From the NCBI GenBank assembly GCA_944380305.1, contig CALWHF010000013.1, forward strand, positions 1 through 59,745: a DNA stretch of 59,745 bases, read 5' to 3'. Source of the stretch: an uncultured Christensenellaceae bacterium (GTDB lineage: Bacteria; Bacillota; Clostridia; Christensenellales; UBA3700). This document shows, piece by piece, positions 1 to 7,403 of the stretch. Position 1 is the stretch's first letter; every line of letters begins with the position of its first letter. Made by a program: the position numbers and the translations under genes. Below the pieces are notes generated by a model, which was not told the DNA's origin, did not search any database, and saw only the letters and a program-made list of their open reading frames with translations.

Positions 1-75
1 GTTGCAATTTAATTATACAACAGATTCATATGAACTCTTTTTTTGTTTGGGTGTTGCACTTGAAAGTATAATTCA
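1..75 (-). mobile_element. 5' end of an IS30-like element leaving the window leftwards
   Basis: Read on the minus strand, this stretch begins with the 25-base tip TGAATTATACTTTCAAGTGC-AACAC, the same as the tip at 59589-59613. A variable stretch of about 20 bases follows, then a block almost identical to 59631-59664. On the right-hand copy this block is followed by an IS30-type transposase start, so here the transposase should lie just outside the window. The two copies differ in the middle and by small indels, so they are not the same DNA read twice. Confidence 0.75.
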
Positions 76-83
76 CCGAGCAT

Positions 84-110
84 AAAAAAACGGAGCTATT
101 TTCGCTCCGT
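84..110 (-). terminator. Intrinsic terminator of the sigma-like gene
   Basis: On the minus strand a 7-bp stem (ACGGAGC/GCTCCGT) is followed directly by a run of seven T. It lies 7 bp after the stop codon of the gene at 117-737 and 9 bp before the IS end. Confidence 0.8.
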
Positions 111-116
111 TTCGGT

Positions 117-737
117 TCAATTCAATTCTTCGTAAACCTTTCGGCATTTCTGTTGTATTCGATCTCGTCTTCTCCATACGTTGGAGCGGTCTATTTTCAA
201 CGTATCCGCTATGTCAACAAAACGCATACCTGCTATATAGCAATCCAGAGTCTGTCTTTCGCCTTTGGTCAGTTTCATTTTGCGTATTATCTTGGCGCAT
301 TTCTTGAAAGATTCTTCCATATCATCTTTGAAGAAGTCCTGTTCGTAGAAATCTTTCTTTATATCTATTCCACGGGTGTTTCTATTAAAAAGCCATCTCT
401 TGTAAATCTCATGGCCTACGATCCTGCTGCATGCAGCGTATACGGTTACGGCTTTACCCGTTTTCGGATCTGAGCATAAGTCGATAACTCGCTTTCCGTA
501 ATGTTCGCACAGAAAGCAAATTGCAGATTGAGCAAGGTCGTATCCGTCTGTAATTATGTAACTGGGCACGTTCTTGTAGTTGATGTCCCTTACAAGCCCT
601 ACGTAAAGGCTTCTCGGCGCTTTGATAAGCACCAGTCTTTGTGCTGTTTTTAAGGCAATAAGCTCACCGATATTCATTACGTTATCCGGGGAGATGACCT
701 CATCCAATACATCGTAACAGTTTCTTTTTGTTTCCAT
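117..737 (-). CDS. Sigma-70 region 4-like DNA-binding protein, accessory
   Basis: The product is 206 residues. Its last 55 or so resemble the region 4 helix-turn-helix of sigma-70 family factors: LTKGERQTLDCYIAGM, then RFVDIADTLKIDRSNVWRRR. The preceding part has no motif I can name. The start is METKRN at 737 because GGAGGT lies 7 bases before it; a longer open frame upstream has no ribosome site. Small proteins of this kind are common on conjugative and integrative elements of Firmicutes, which fits the IS end next door. It could be a real accessory sigma factor or simply a DNA-binding regulator; region 2 (the -10 binding part) is not recognisable. It has its own terminator and stands alone. 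Confidence 0.6.
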   Translation of the reverse strand: METKRNCYDVLDEVISPDNVMNIGELIALKTAQRLVLIKAPRSLYVGLVRDINYKNVPSYIITDGYDLAQSAICFLCEHYGKRVIDLCSDPKTGKAVTVYAACSRIVGHEIYKRWLFNRNTRGIDIKKDFYEQDFFKDDMEESFKKCAKIIRKMKLTKGERQTLDCYIAGMRFVDIADTLKIDRSNVWRRRDRIQQKCRKVYEELN

Positions 738-1009
738 TTTCTTTACCTCCGAAAAATATATTTGCCTTTCGGCAGGCAAGGGAAGGAGCATAAGACGGGA
801 AATGTTACGTTGCAAAAATGTCAAAAAGCAAAAGTCAACGGAAAAAGGAAAATCCGAAAAGAGGATTTTACGACCGTTTACTTTTGAGAGGATTATGCGA
901 CAATGCCAAACGAAAGGGCAAATTTGGAGGAAAAGAAAAGTCGGAAGACAAATTGCACATTATTTGCCGATAAGCAATTCGGAATAAGGTACGCAATGAA
1001 ACGGAAAAT

Positions 1010-1076
1010 AAGCGAGAGGCGAGAAGCGGAGAAATGCCGAAAGCGGTTCAGCGGGCATCTCCGCTCGCCCTCGCTT
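1010..1076. repeat. Long imperfect inverted repeat
   Basis: The left arm at 1010-1038 (AAGCGAG, GGCGAG, GCGGAG, ATGCC) pairs with the right arm at 1053-1076 (GGGCAT, CTCCGC, TCGCC, CTCGCTT), with only small bulges and a loop of about 14 bases. A T-run follows the right arm on the plus strand, so it could act as a terminator, but no gene reads into it. Confidence 0.6.
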
Positions 1077-1104
1077 TTCCGTACTGCGACCTTCCGTATC
1101 TGAG

Positions 1105-1171
1105 CGTGCGTGTGCTTGTCGCGACGGCGCGAAGCGCCGGCGCTCTCGTATAAAAGACAAGCACACGCACG
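1105..1171. repeat. Perfect 16-bp inverted repeat with inner hairpin
   Basis: CGTGCGTGTGCTTGTC at 1105-1120 is the exact reverse complement of 1156-1171. The 35-base loop contains a second small hairpin, GGCGC-GAA-GCGCC. There is no T-run directly after it, so it is not a plain terminator. Confidence 0.75.
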
Positions 1172-1288
1172 GGTTGCAAACAATAAATTTTCATGTTTTT
1201 TTGACAGGAAAATTGCTTTAATAAGTCAACGGTTTTATCAATAAAATTGCCTTCGGTTTTAGCTCTCTGACGATTGATTTTTCTTGAG

Positions 1289-1335
1289 TTGACGAAAGAG
1301 TGAAAAAAGGATATAATAAGTAAGGAAAGTAAGGA
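1289..1335 (+). promoter_or_regulatory. Promoter of the abrB-like/fic pair with tandem repeat
   Basis: TTGACG (1289-1294), a 17-bp spacer and a perfect TATAAT (1312-1317) make a strong sigma-A type promoter. Directly downstream the 9-mer AAGTAAGGA occurs twice in tandem (1318-1326, 1327-1335). AbrB-type antitoxins usually repress their own promoter, so the repeat is a plausible operator. Confidence 0.75.
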
Positions 1336-1352
1336 ATTTTTAGGAGACAGAT

Positions 1353-1658
1353 ATGGAAATTGCAAAAATGACGTCGAAAGGACAGTTGACTATACCCAAA
1401 GACGTACGCATAGCTCTCGGATTGAATACGGGAGATAAGGTTTTGTTTATTGAAAAAGACGGTGTATTTTTTATCGTCAAGGATACGCCCAAGACGGACA
1501 TGAGGGTGAATATAGACGGCGTTTCGGCTTCGCTTGCAATGGAAGATATAGAAACGACAGATGAAATGCTGGATTATGCAGAAAAACGTTTAAGAAACGC
1601 AACTTCTTATGCAAGCAAGATCGCCGAGATCACGAAGAGGTATGCGTATGGAAAATAA
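1353..1658 (+). CDS. AbrB/MazE/SpoVT-type DNA-binding protein, probable antitoxin
   Basis: The product is 101 residues. The first 45 form a swapped-hairpin AbrB domain (KMTSKGQLTIPKDVRIALGL, then GDKVLFIEKDGVFFI), the fold used by MazE and AbrB to bind DNA. The remaining acidic and helical tail is the part that in such antitoxins binds the toxin. AGGAGA lies 5 bases before the ATG. The frame overlaps the start of the Fic gene by 11 bases, so the two are translationally linked. I infer from this that it represses its own operon and neutralises or regulates the Fic protein. Fic toxins usually pair with VbhA-like or Phd-like partners, so the AbrB pairing is less usual. Confidence 0.8.
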   Translation: MEIAKMTSKGQLTIPKDVRIALGLNTGDKVLFIEKDGVFFIVKDTPKTDMRVNIDGVSASLAMEDIETTDEMLDYAEKRLRNATSYASKIAEITKRYAYGK

Positions 1659-2268
1659 GAAAGACAATTTTTTCGATAAATACGAGCTGTACGCTTTCGG
1701 TAATTCGATATATTGTTATGAGGGGAGTACGGTTTTGAAAAACAAACTTAACATAACGGATCAGGGGGAGTTTTTCAAAGCGGAAAGCGAACTCGCATTT
1801 GCCGGACTTCTCGAACTTCAGATAAATCCGATAAAAGGCAACTTTGACAAAAAGCATCTGTACGCAATACACAAATTTTTGTTTGATCCGATATACGACT
1901 TCGCAGGACAGACGAGAAGAGAGGATATATCCAAAGGCAACACAAAGTTTTGCGTGTGGGAATACATAGACGACCAGCTTGACGAGTTGTTTGTCAAAAT
2001 AAAGCAACGTGAAAAGGACTTCAGACTGAAGAGCGAGCTTGCGGATTTTCTTGCATATGTGCTTGCAGAACTCAATATAATCCATCCTTTCAGAGAAGGC
2101 AACGGCAGAGCGATCAGGGAGTTTGTCAGAGAATACGCGCTTTCATTCGCCTTCGATATAGATTGGAGCAAGGTCGACAAAACCCAACTTATGGACGCTA
2201 TGATAGAAAGCGTATTTGACGTAAAGTCGCTCAAAGCCTGTTTGCTTATCTGCCTTGAAAGGAAATAA
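1648..2268 (+). CDS. Fic domain protein, probable AMP-transferase toxin
   Basis: The product is 206 residues and carries the complete Fic catalytic motif HPFREGNGR at residues 146-154. Fic enzymes use its histidine to move AMP from ATP onto target proteins such as gyrase or GTPases. The N-terminal stretch YEGSTVLKNKLNITD and the FAGQTRREDIS segment are typical of the VbhT/Bep type of Fic domain. I do not see a clear internal inhibitory helix motif (S/T-x-x-x-E-G/N), so the inhibitor should be a separate protein, possibly the overlapping AbrB-type gene. The start MENKKDN at 1648 has AGAGG 7 bases upstream; the ATG at 1642 is too close to it. Confidence 0.85.
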   Translation: MENKKDNFFDKYELYAFGNSIYCYEGSTVLKNKLNITDQGEFFKAESELAFAGLLELQINPIKGNFDKKHLYAIHKFLFDPIYDFAGQTRREDISKGNTKFCVWEYIDDQLDELFVKIKQREKDFRLKSELADFLAYVLAELNIIHPFREGNGRAIREFVREYALSFAFDIDWSKVDKTQLMDAMIESVFDVKSLKACLLICLERK

Positions 2269-2291
2269 ATATTTTCGCGCAAATATAATTT

Positions 2292-2331
2292 AGTTAGCGT
2301 TATTGAATTTAAGTTATCGTTATGATATAAT
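2292..2331 (+). promoter_or_regulatory. Promoter of the defence island with direct-repeat operator
   Basis: TTGAAT (2303-2308), 17 bp and TATAAT (2326-2331) form the promoter. AGTTAGCGTTAT (2292-2303) and AGTTATCGTTAT (2312-2323) are 11/12 identical direct repeats exactly 20 bp apart, so they lie on the same face of the helix and overlap the -35 box and the spacer. No other promoter of this quality was noticed before 15811, so this may drive the whole island. Confidence 0.7.
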
Positions 2332-2364
2332 AATGTCGAATTCTGCGTGATAGAAGGGAAAATT

Positions 2365-5300
2365 GTGAAAATTATCGACAACAGGAGCGTTTTGCTCGGC
2401 GACGATCTGAAAAAAGAGATAAAAGAAGGAAGTAAGCTGAGGATTGCTGCGGCTTACTTTTCTATTTATGCTTATCAGGCGTTGAAGGATGAACTTGAAA
2501 AAGTTGACAGCCTGAAATTTATTTTTACTACGCCTACATTTGTTCAGGACAAAATCAAAGACAGTTTTCATAAAGAAATAAGAGAATTTTATATACCGAA
2601 GATCAACACGGAGAGCGTAATTTGCGGTACGGAGTTCGAAATAAAATTACGCAATCAGATGACGCAGAGAGCCGTTGCGAGAGAGTGTGCGGAGTGGATA
2701 AGAAGGAAGGCAAAGTTCATGTCTGTCAACAACAATGCTTACACTCAGAACATGATAGATATTGAAAACGGCGGAAAGAGCGTGGACTATACGCCTATCA
2801 ACGGATTTACAACTTCTGATCTTGGTTATGAAAAAGGCGAAAACAATCTTGTAACCATAATAAAGGCTGAGGAAACGAAAGATTTTTTGAAGTCGTTTGA
2901 CAATCTTTGGGACAATGGTGACGTGCTTGAAGACGTGACGGCGAATATCGTCGACTATATAACGAGCTGCTACACCGAAAATTCTCCGGAGTACATATAT
3001 TTTCTTACGCTTTACAATATCTTACGTGAATTTGTAGCGGATTTATACGGCGACGCTATGCCTAATGAAGCGACGGGATTCAAGAACAGTCTGATATGGC
3101 AAAAACTCTACAATTTCCAAAGAGACGGCGTTGTCGGGATAATCAACAAACTTGAGAAATACAACGGTTGCATTTTGGCGGACAGCGTAGGACTCGGCAA
3201 GACTTTTTCCGCGCTTGCGGTAATGCAGTATTACAGCCTTCGCAACAAGTCGATTTTGGTGCTGTGTCCCAAACGTCTTGCGAGCAACTGGAACGCATAC
3301 AGGGGCAACACGAAGACTAACGTGTTTTACAATGACAGAATACGTTACGACGTGCTTTATCATACGGATCTGGGTAGGACAAAGGGGTATAGCAACGGTA
3401 TCGATCTGAAAATGATAAACTGGGGCAACTATGACCTTGTAGTTATTGACGAAAGCCACAATTTCCGCAATGCGAACACCGTGAGAGGAAAGGAAACGCG
3501 TTACGATTTCCTGATGAATCACATTATGAAAGAGGGCGTAAAGACCAAGGTGCTTATGCTGTCGGCAACGCCGGTTAATAACAGATACAACGATCTTAAA
3601 AACCAGCTTGCTTTGGCATATTGCGGTGATTTTTCCGTGCTCAATAAAGAACTTGAAACGACGAAGTCCGTGCAGAGCATTTTTGCGAACGCGCAAAAGG
3701 CGTTTAACAAGTGGAGCAAACTCCCTATAGAGCAGAGAAAGGCGAAAGATCTGATTGACAGCCTGGACATAGATTTTACGATACTTCTCGACAGCGTAAC
3801 GATCGCAAGGAGCAGAAAGCATATTCAGAAGTATTACAACACTGCTGATATAGGCAATTTCCCGTCAAGACTTCCCGTAAAGTCGCTTAGTCCCGAACTT
3901 ACCGACATTCCGGGATTTTTGCCGTACCAGACGATATATCAAAGGCTTATCGGCATGACGATGAACGTATACGCTCCGCTCAGCATGCTTTTTGACAGCA
4001 GAAAAGGCAAATACGAAGAAAAGTATGAGATAGATCTGTCAAGCGAGGACGAGAGAGCGAACACTTTGGGTCAAGGTTTCGCAAGGCAGTCAAACCGCGA
4101 AACAGGTATAAAAAAGCTGATGACGATAAGTTTGCTCAAAAGACTTGAAAGCAGCGTGTATTCTTTCAGAAAGACGCTTGATGCGCTTATTGACAGAAAT
4201 AATCAAACTATTGATCTTATCGACCGTTTTCAGAGAGGAGAAAAGGGACTTAAAATCAAGCGTGAAGTGTATGATTATGAAGCGTTAGATCCTGACGAAG
4301 ACGGCGGCTTCGAGTTGCAGAGAGCGTCCACGGGCAAGACGATAGAAATAGACCTTGAAGATATCGACGTTGTCAGATGGAGAAGGGATCTTGAATTCGA
4401 CGTCAACACTATGCAGAGCATAGCTGTTGAGATGAAAAAAATAACCGTCGATCACGACACAAAGCTGAGACAGCTCAAAGAGCTAATTGACGAAAAAGTC
4501 AGATGCCCTATAAATGCAGGCAACTGCAAGGTTTTGATTTTCTCAGCATTTGCAGATACGACGGATTATCTTTACAAGTATGTATCAGAATACTTAAAAG
4601 AAAAGTACGGTATGGTTACCGCAAAGATACAGGGCGGCAACAAGGGTAACGCGTGCAGTGCCGGCGGAAGCACGGATACGGACAGACTCTTAGCGCTTTT
4701 CTCGCCGCTGTCAAAAGAGAGAGCGTTGCTGTATCCTGAAGAAAAGACAGACATAGACGTGCTTATAGGCACAGACTGTATATCTGAAGGTCAGAACTTG
4801 CAGGACTGCGATATATGCATAAACTACGACATACACTGGAACCCTGTCAGAATAGTGCAGAGGTTCGGGCGAATAGACCGTATCGGGAGCAAAAACGACA
4901 AGATACAGCTTGTCAATTTTTGGCCGCCCGTGTCGCTTGACGAATATATCGACCTCAACAGGAGAGTCAACACGAGAATGACTATTCTCGATGCCGCGGC
5001 AACGGGAGACGACAATATCATTGCGGATGAACAGGAAGAAATGGACTACCGCAAAGAGCAGCTCAAAAAGATGATGGACGGCAAGTTGCAGGATCTCGAA
5101 GACGTAGACGGCAGCATATCCATTACCGACCTCGGTCTCAACGAATTCAGAATGGATATGGTGTCTTATCTCAAAGAACACGGCGAGCCGCGCAATGTGC
5201 CTAAGGGCTTGCACGCTGTGATAAAAGCAGACGAAAGCAAGGGGATAGCGAGGGGAATTATTCTGGTGCTTTGCAATCGCAATAACGCCGTGAATATTAA

Positions 5301-5649
5301 AAATCAAAACCGCTTACACCCGTATTATCTGGTCTATCTGAAAGAGAACGGAGAAGTCGTATTCAATCATTTGCAGGTCAAAGACACTTTGGACGTCTTG
5401 CGCACGAGTTGCAAGGGAGTGGACAAGCCTATTGATATTTTGTGCCGTCAGTTTAACAGAGAGACGAAAGACGGCGCAAAGATGGACAAGTACAGCAGAT
5501 TGCTTGACAAAGCCGTGCAGTCGATAATCGACGTCAAAGAAGAAAACGATCTGCACACGCTGTTCACGTCAGGCAGTAAAGTTTTGTTCGACAAGTCTAT
5601 AAACGGACTTGACGATTTTGAATTGATAACTTTCTTTGTGGTGAGGTAA
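2365..5649 (+). CDS. SNF2-type helicase of the restriction-modification island
   Basis: The product is 1094 residues. Helicase motifs are clear: GLGKT (276-280) for ATP binding, DESH (362-365), LSATP after it, and QRFGRIDRIGS near 832-842 as motif VI. The first 90 or so residues (RIAAAYFSIYAYQALKDEL) resemble the phospholipase D-like N-terminus found on other defence-linked helicases; catalytic HKD motifs are not visible, so that part is probably structural. The GTG at 2365 is chosen because AGAAGGG lies 6 bases before it; the GTG at 2347 has no ribosome site. Proteins of this type are found next to DUF4391 proteins and type III Mod/Res pairs, as here. The likely role is ATP-driven translocation on or remodelling of DNA during restriction. 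It is not itself needed by classical type III enzymes, so its job in the system is open. Confidence 0.85.
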   Translation: MKIIDNRSVLLGDDLKKEIKEGSKLRIAAAYFSIYAYQALKDELEKVDSLKFIFTTPTFVQDKIKDSFHKEIREFYIPKINTESVICGTEFEIKLRNQMTQRAVARECAEWIRRKAKFMSVNNNAYTQNMIDIENGGKSVDYTPINGFTTSDLGYEKGENNLVTIIKAEETKDFLKSFDNLWDNGDVLEDVTANIVDYITSCYTENSPEYIYFLTLYNILREFVADLYGDAMPNEATGFKNSLIWQKLYNFQRDGVVGIINKLEKYNGCILADSVGLGKTFSALAVMQYYSLRNKSILVLCPKRLASNWNAYRGNTKTNVFYNDRIRYDVLYHTDLGRTKGYSNGIDLKMINWGNYDLVVIDESHNFRNANTVRGKETRYDFLMNHIMKEGVKTKVLMLSATPVNNRYNDLKNQLALAYCGDFSVLNKELETTKSVQSIFANAQKAFNKWSKLPIEQRKAKDLIDSLDIDFTILLDSVTIARSRKHIQKYYNTADIGNFPSRLPVKSLSPELTDIPGFLPYQTIYQRLIGMTMNVYAPLSMLFDSRKGKYEEKYEIDLSSEDERANTLGQGFARQSNRETGIKKLMTISLLKRLESSVYSFRKTLDALIDRNNQTIDLIDRFQRGEKGLKIKREVYDYEALDPDEDGGFELQRASTGKTIEIDLEDIDVVRWRRDLEFDVNTMQSIAVEMKKITVDHDTKLRQLKELIDEKVRCPINAGNCKVLIFSAFADTTDYLYKYVSEYLKEKYGMVTAKIQGGNKGNACSAGGSTDTDRLLALFSPLSKERALLYPEEKTDIDVLIGTDCISEGQNLQDCDICINYDIHWNPVRIVQRFGRIDRIGSKNDKIQLVNFWPPVSLDEYIDLNRRVNTRMTILDAAATGDDNIIADEQEEMDYRKEQLKKMMDGKLQDLEDVDGSISITDLGLNEFRMDMVSYLKEHGEPRNVPKGLHAVIKADESKGIARGIILVLCNRNNAVNIKNQNRLHPYYLVYLKENGEVVFNHLQVKDTLDVLRTSCKGVDKPIDILCRQFNRETKDGAKMDKYSRLLDKAVQSIIDVKEENDLHTLFTSGSKVLFDKSINGLDDFELITFFVVR

Positions 5650-5652
5650 ATT

Positions 5653-6750
5653 ATGAAAATAGAATATTTATATTCAGATGATTCATATAAACAAAAAATT
5701 GATGGCATTGAGAAGGATCCTAGCATTACTTTTTCAGAGGAGAAAGCTGAAAAATTAAACATATTTAGATTTGAAACAAAGGAGAACGATGAAAACGCTG
5801 CAAAAGTATTGTCTAGTTTAAACGATAATATATTTAAAGTTTTAGATGAAGAAAAATTTTTTATACTTGAAAATGAAGCTTCGGCATATTTTAATAAAAC
5901 ATTATACCCGCATTTCAATTCGTTTGAAAGATTGTTGAGAAAATTGATTTTTATAACAAGTACAAAAGCAAATTTGGAGAGCGATAAGGTTAGACGAATT
6001 GAGGGATTGGATTTCGGAGAGATTTATAAATTTCTTTTTTGTTCAGACGACTTTATAAAGGTTGTGAAAACTGAAATTAATAATAAACCATATTCGAAAT
6101 ACGATATGATAAATAAATTGAATCAAATTCAAGAGACTACGATGTGGTCTCAATTGGTCAAAGGAGATAAAGCGGAATTTATACAAAAGCATTTCTTAGA
6201 GATTATTGAGTATAGAAATGATGTTATGCATGCACATAACATAGATTATCAAAAATATACAAAAATTAAAAAATTAGTAAGCAAAGCTAATGATTGTTTG
6301 ACGAGTATAATAAATAATTTTTACAAATATGATGAAGGTTCAAATAAAGGAATCTTAGAGAGATTTTATGTTACCATCGAAAATATTATTAAATTCGGAG
6401 AACAATCAGCTAAAATAATAGAGCAATTGAGCAATACAATATCTCAATATGGTAAATTTAATGTATTTGAAAAACTTTTGGAAAATAATATTACATTAGG
6501 AATTGCAGATAAACTTGCAGAATTGGATACTCCATCAATTGGAAAAGTGTTAGATTTGTGCGATAATAACGAATCACACTCTATCAGAGGACTAGAAACC
6601 GCGGCAAGCGTTGACGACAGTAAGAAGAAGCAAGAAAAAGCGGATGAGGTCGGCGAGATAAAAGAGGAAGAGAAGATCGTAGAAACGAAAGAAGAAAGTA
6701 AAGAGGAATTAATGGAAGAAAAAGAAGGGAAGGACGGCAAAAGGGAATAA
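5653..6750 (+). CDS. HEPN-like protein, possible RNase effector
   Basis: The product is 365 residues. Residues 85-225 are all-helical and hold EYRNDVMHAH; R188-N-D-V-M-H193 matches the R-X4-6-H signature of HEPN ribonucleases, which are common toxins and abortive-infection effectors. An earlier helix FERLLRKLIF (91-100) fits the first HEPN helix. Residues 230-310 are helical with no assignment. The last 45 residues are a highly charged Lys/Glu tail. The DNA is visibly AT-richer than the helicase before it and the DUF4391 gene after it, except for the tail (from about 6590), which returns to backbone composition. It starts 3 bases after the helicase stop and its own stop overlaps the next ATG, so it is locked into the operon. 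The HEPN call rests on one motif and helix context. A non-catalytic HEPN fold remains possible. Confidence 0.5.
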   Translation: MKIEYLYSDDSYKQKIDGIEKDPSITFSEEKAEKLNIFRFETKENDENAAKVLSSLNDNIFKVLDEEKFFILENEASAYFNKTLYPHFNSFERLLRKLIFITSTKANLESDKVRRIEGLDFGEIYKFLFCSDDFIKVVKTEINNKPYSKYDMINKLNQIQETTMWSQLVKGDKAEFIQKHFLEIIEYRNDVMHAHNIDYQKYTKIKKLVSKANDCLTSIINNFYKYDEGSNKGILERFYVTIENIIKFGEQSAKIIEQLSNTISQYGKFNVFEKLLENNITLGIADKLAELDTPSIGKVLDLCDNNESHSIRGLETAASVDDSKKKQEKADEVGEIKEEEKIVETKEESKEELMEEKEGKDGKRE

Positions 6751-7391
6751 TGTACAAGTTCAGTTCAAAGACAGAGGTAAATAAAAAATTCAAGCTGTCG
6801 GAGTTGTTCAGAGAGATAGGGGCGAATAAGAAAGTCATTGAAGACGCAAGGGCTGTCAAGTCGGTCGTGCTGACCAACGTGCTGTCAAAAGACACGCTCA
6901 ATCTTGACACCTGCGACAAGGTGAAAGAGATATACATATTTGAGATAGAGCTGAGCTGTTCAAAAGTTCCTCAACTGTTTATAAGCACGCTTGACAGGCA
7001 TATAAGATTGCATACTGTTTTCAGATTTGTATTTGAAGGTAAGGAGTGTTACGGCGTTGCGTATAAGACGGTAGGTAGCGGCAGCGTGAGCCTAAGCAAA
7101 TATTACTTTAACGAGTGGAAAGTTATTCAGGATCAGCAAGAAAATTTGCCGATTTTTTACTCGATTGACGACGTCTATTATGATATAATAACAAAGACGG
7201 TCGGCTTGTCAAAGAGAGAGGGAGAGGCTATCGCCGATTATCTTGCCCGTTATGACGAGATAACCGCTTTGACCAAGGATGCCGACAAGCTGGAAAGGGC
7301 GATACTCGCTGAAAAGCAACCTAATATTGTGTTTGAACTCAATAGACAAGTAAAACAGATAAAAGAACAGATAAAAAATATGAGAAAATAG
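6750..7391 (+). CDS. DUF4391-like protein of type III restriction loci
   Basis: The product is 213 residues. The opening YKFSSKTEVNKKFKLSELF, the central IYIFEIELSCSKVPQLFISTLD and a C-terminal helix of the form LERAILAEKQPNIVFELNRQ match my memory of the DUF4391 family. That family is regularly encoded between an SNF2-type helicase and a type III methyltransferase. Its function is unknown. The gene has backbone base composition, unlike the genes on both sides, which suggests it belongs to the core of the system rather than the cargo. It overlaps the stop of the preceding gene by one base (TAATG). Confidence 0.6.
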   Translation: MYKFSSKTEVNKKFKLSELFREIGANKKVIEDARAVKSVVLTNVLSKDTLNLDTCDKVKEIYIFEIELSCSKVPQLFISTLDRHIRLHTVFRFVFEGKECYGVAYKTVGSGSVSLSKYYFNEWKVIQDQQENLPIFYSIDDVYYDIITKTVGLSKREGEAIADYLARYDEITALTKDADKLERAILAEKQPNIVFELNRQVKQIKEQIKNMRK

Positions 7392-7403
7392 TCGGGGGAT
7401 AAA

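Larger units (their letters stand above)
738..1288. other. Gene-free stretch with two long hairpins
   Basis: I find no credible gene in these 550 bases. Short open frames exist (for example 903-1103 plus) but lack ribosome sites and recognisable content. The stretch is AT-rich to about 1000, then sharply GC-rich from 1005 to 1170, where the two hairpins listed separately lie. Confidence 0.6.

Noticed and set aside
903..1103. Small open frame MPNERANLEEKK in the gene-free stretch
   Set aside because: It has no ribosome site, overlaps the long hairpin and its composition is biased. It is not supportable as a gene.
2347..2364. Upstream GTG as the helicase start
   Set aside because: No ribosome site precedes 2347, while AGAAGGG sits correctly before the GTG at 2365.
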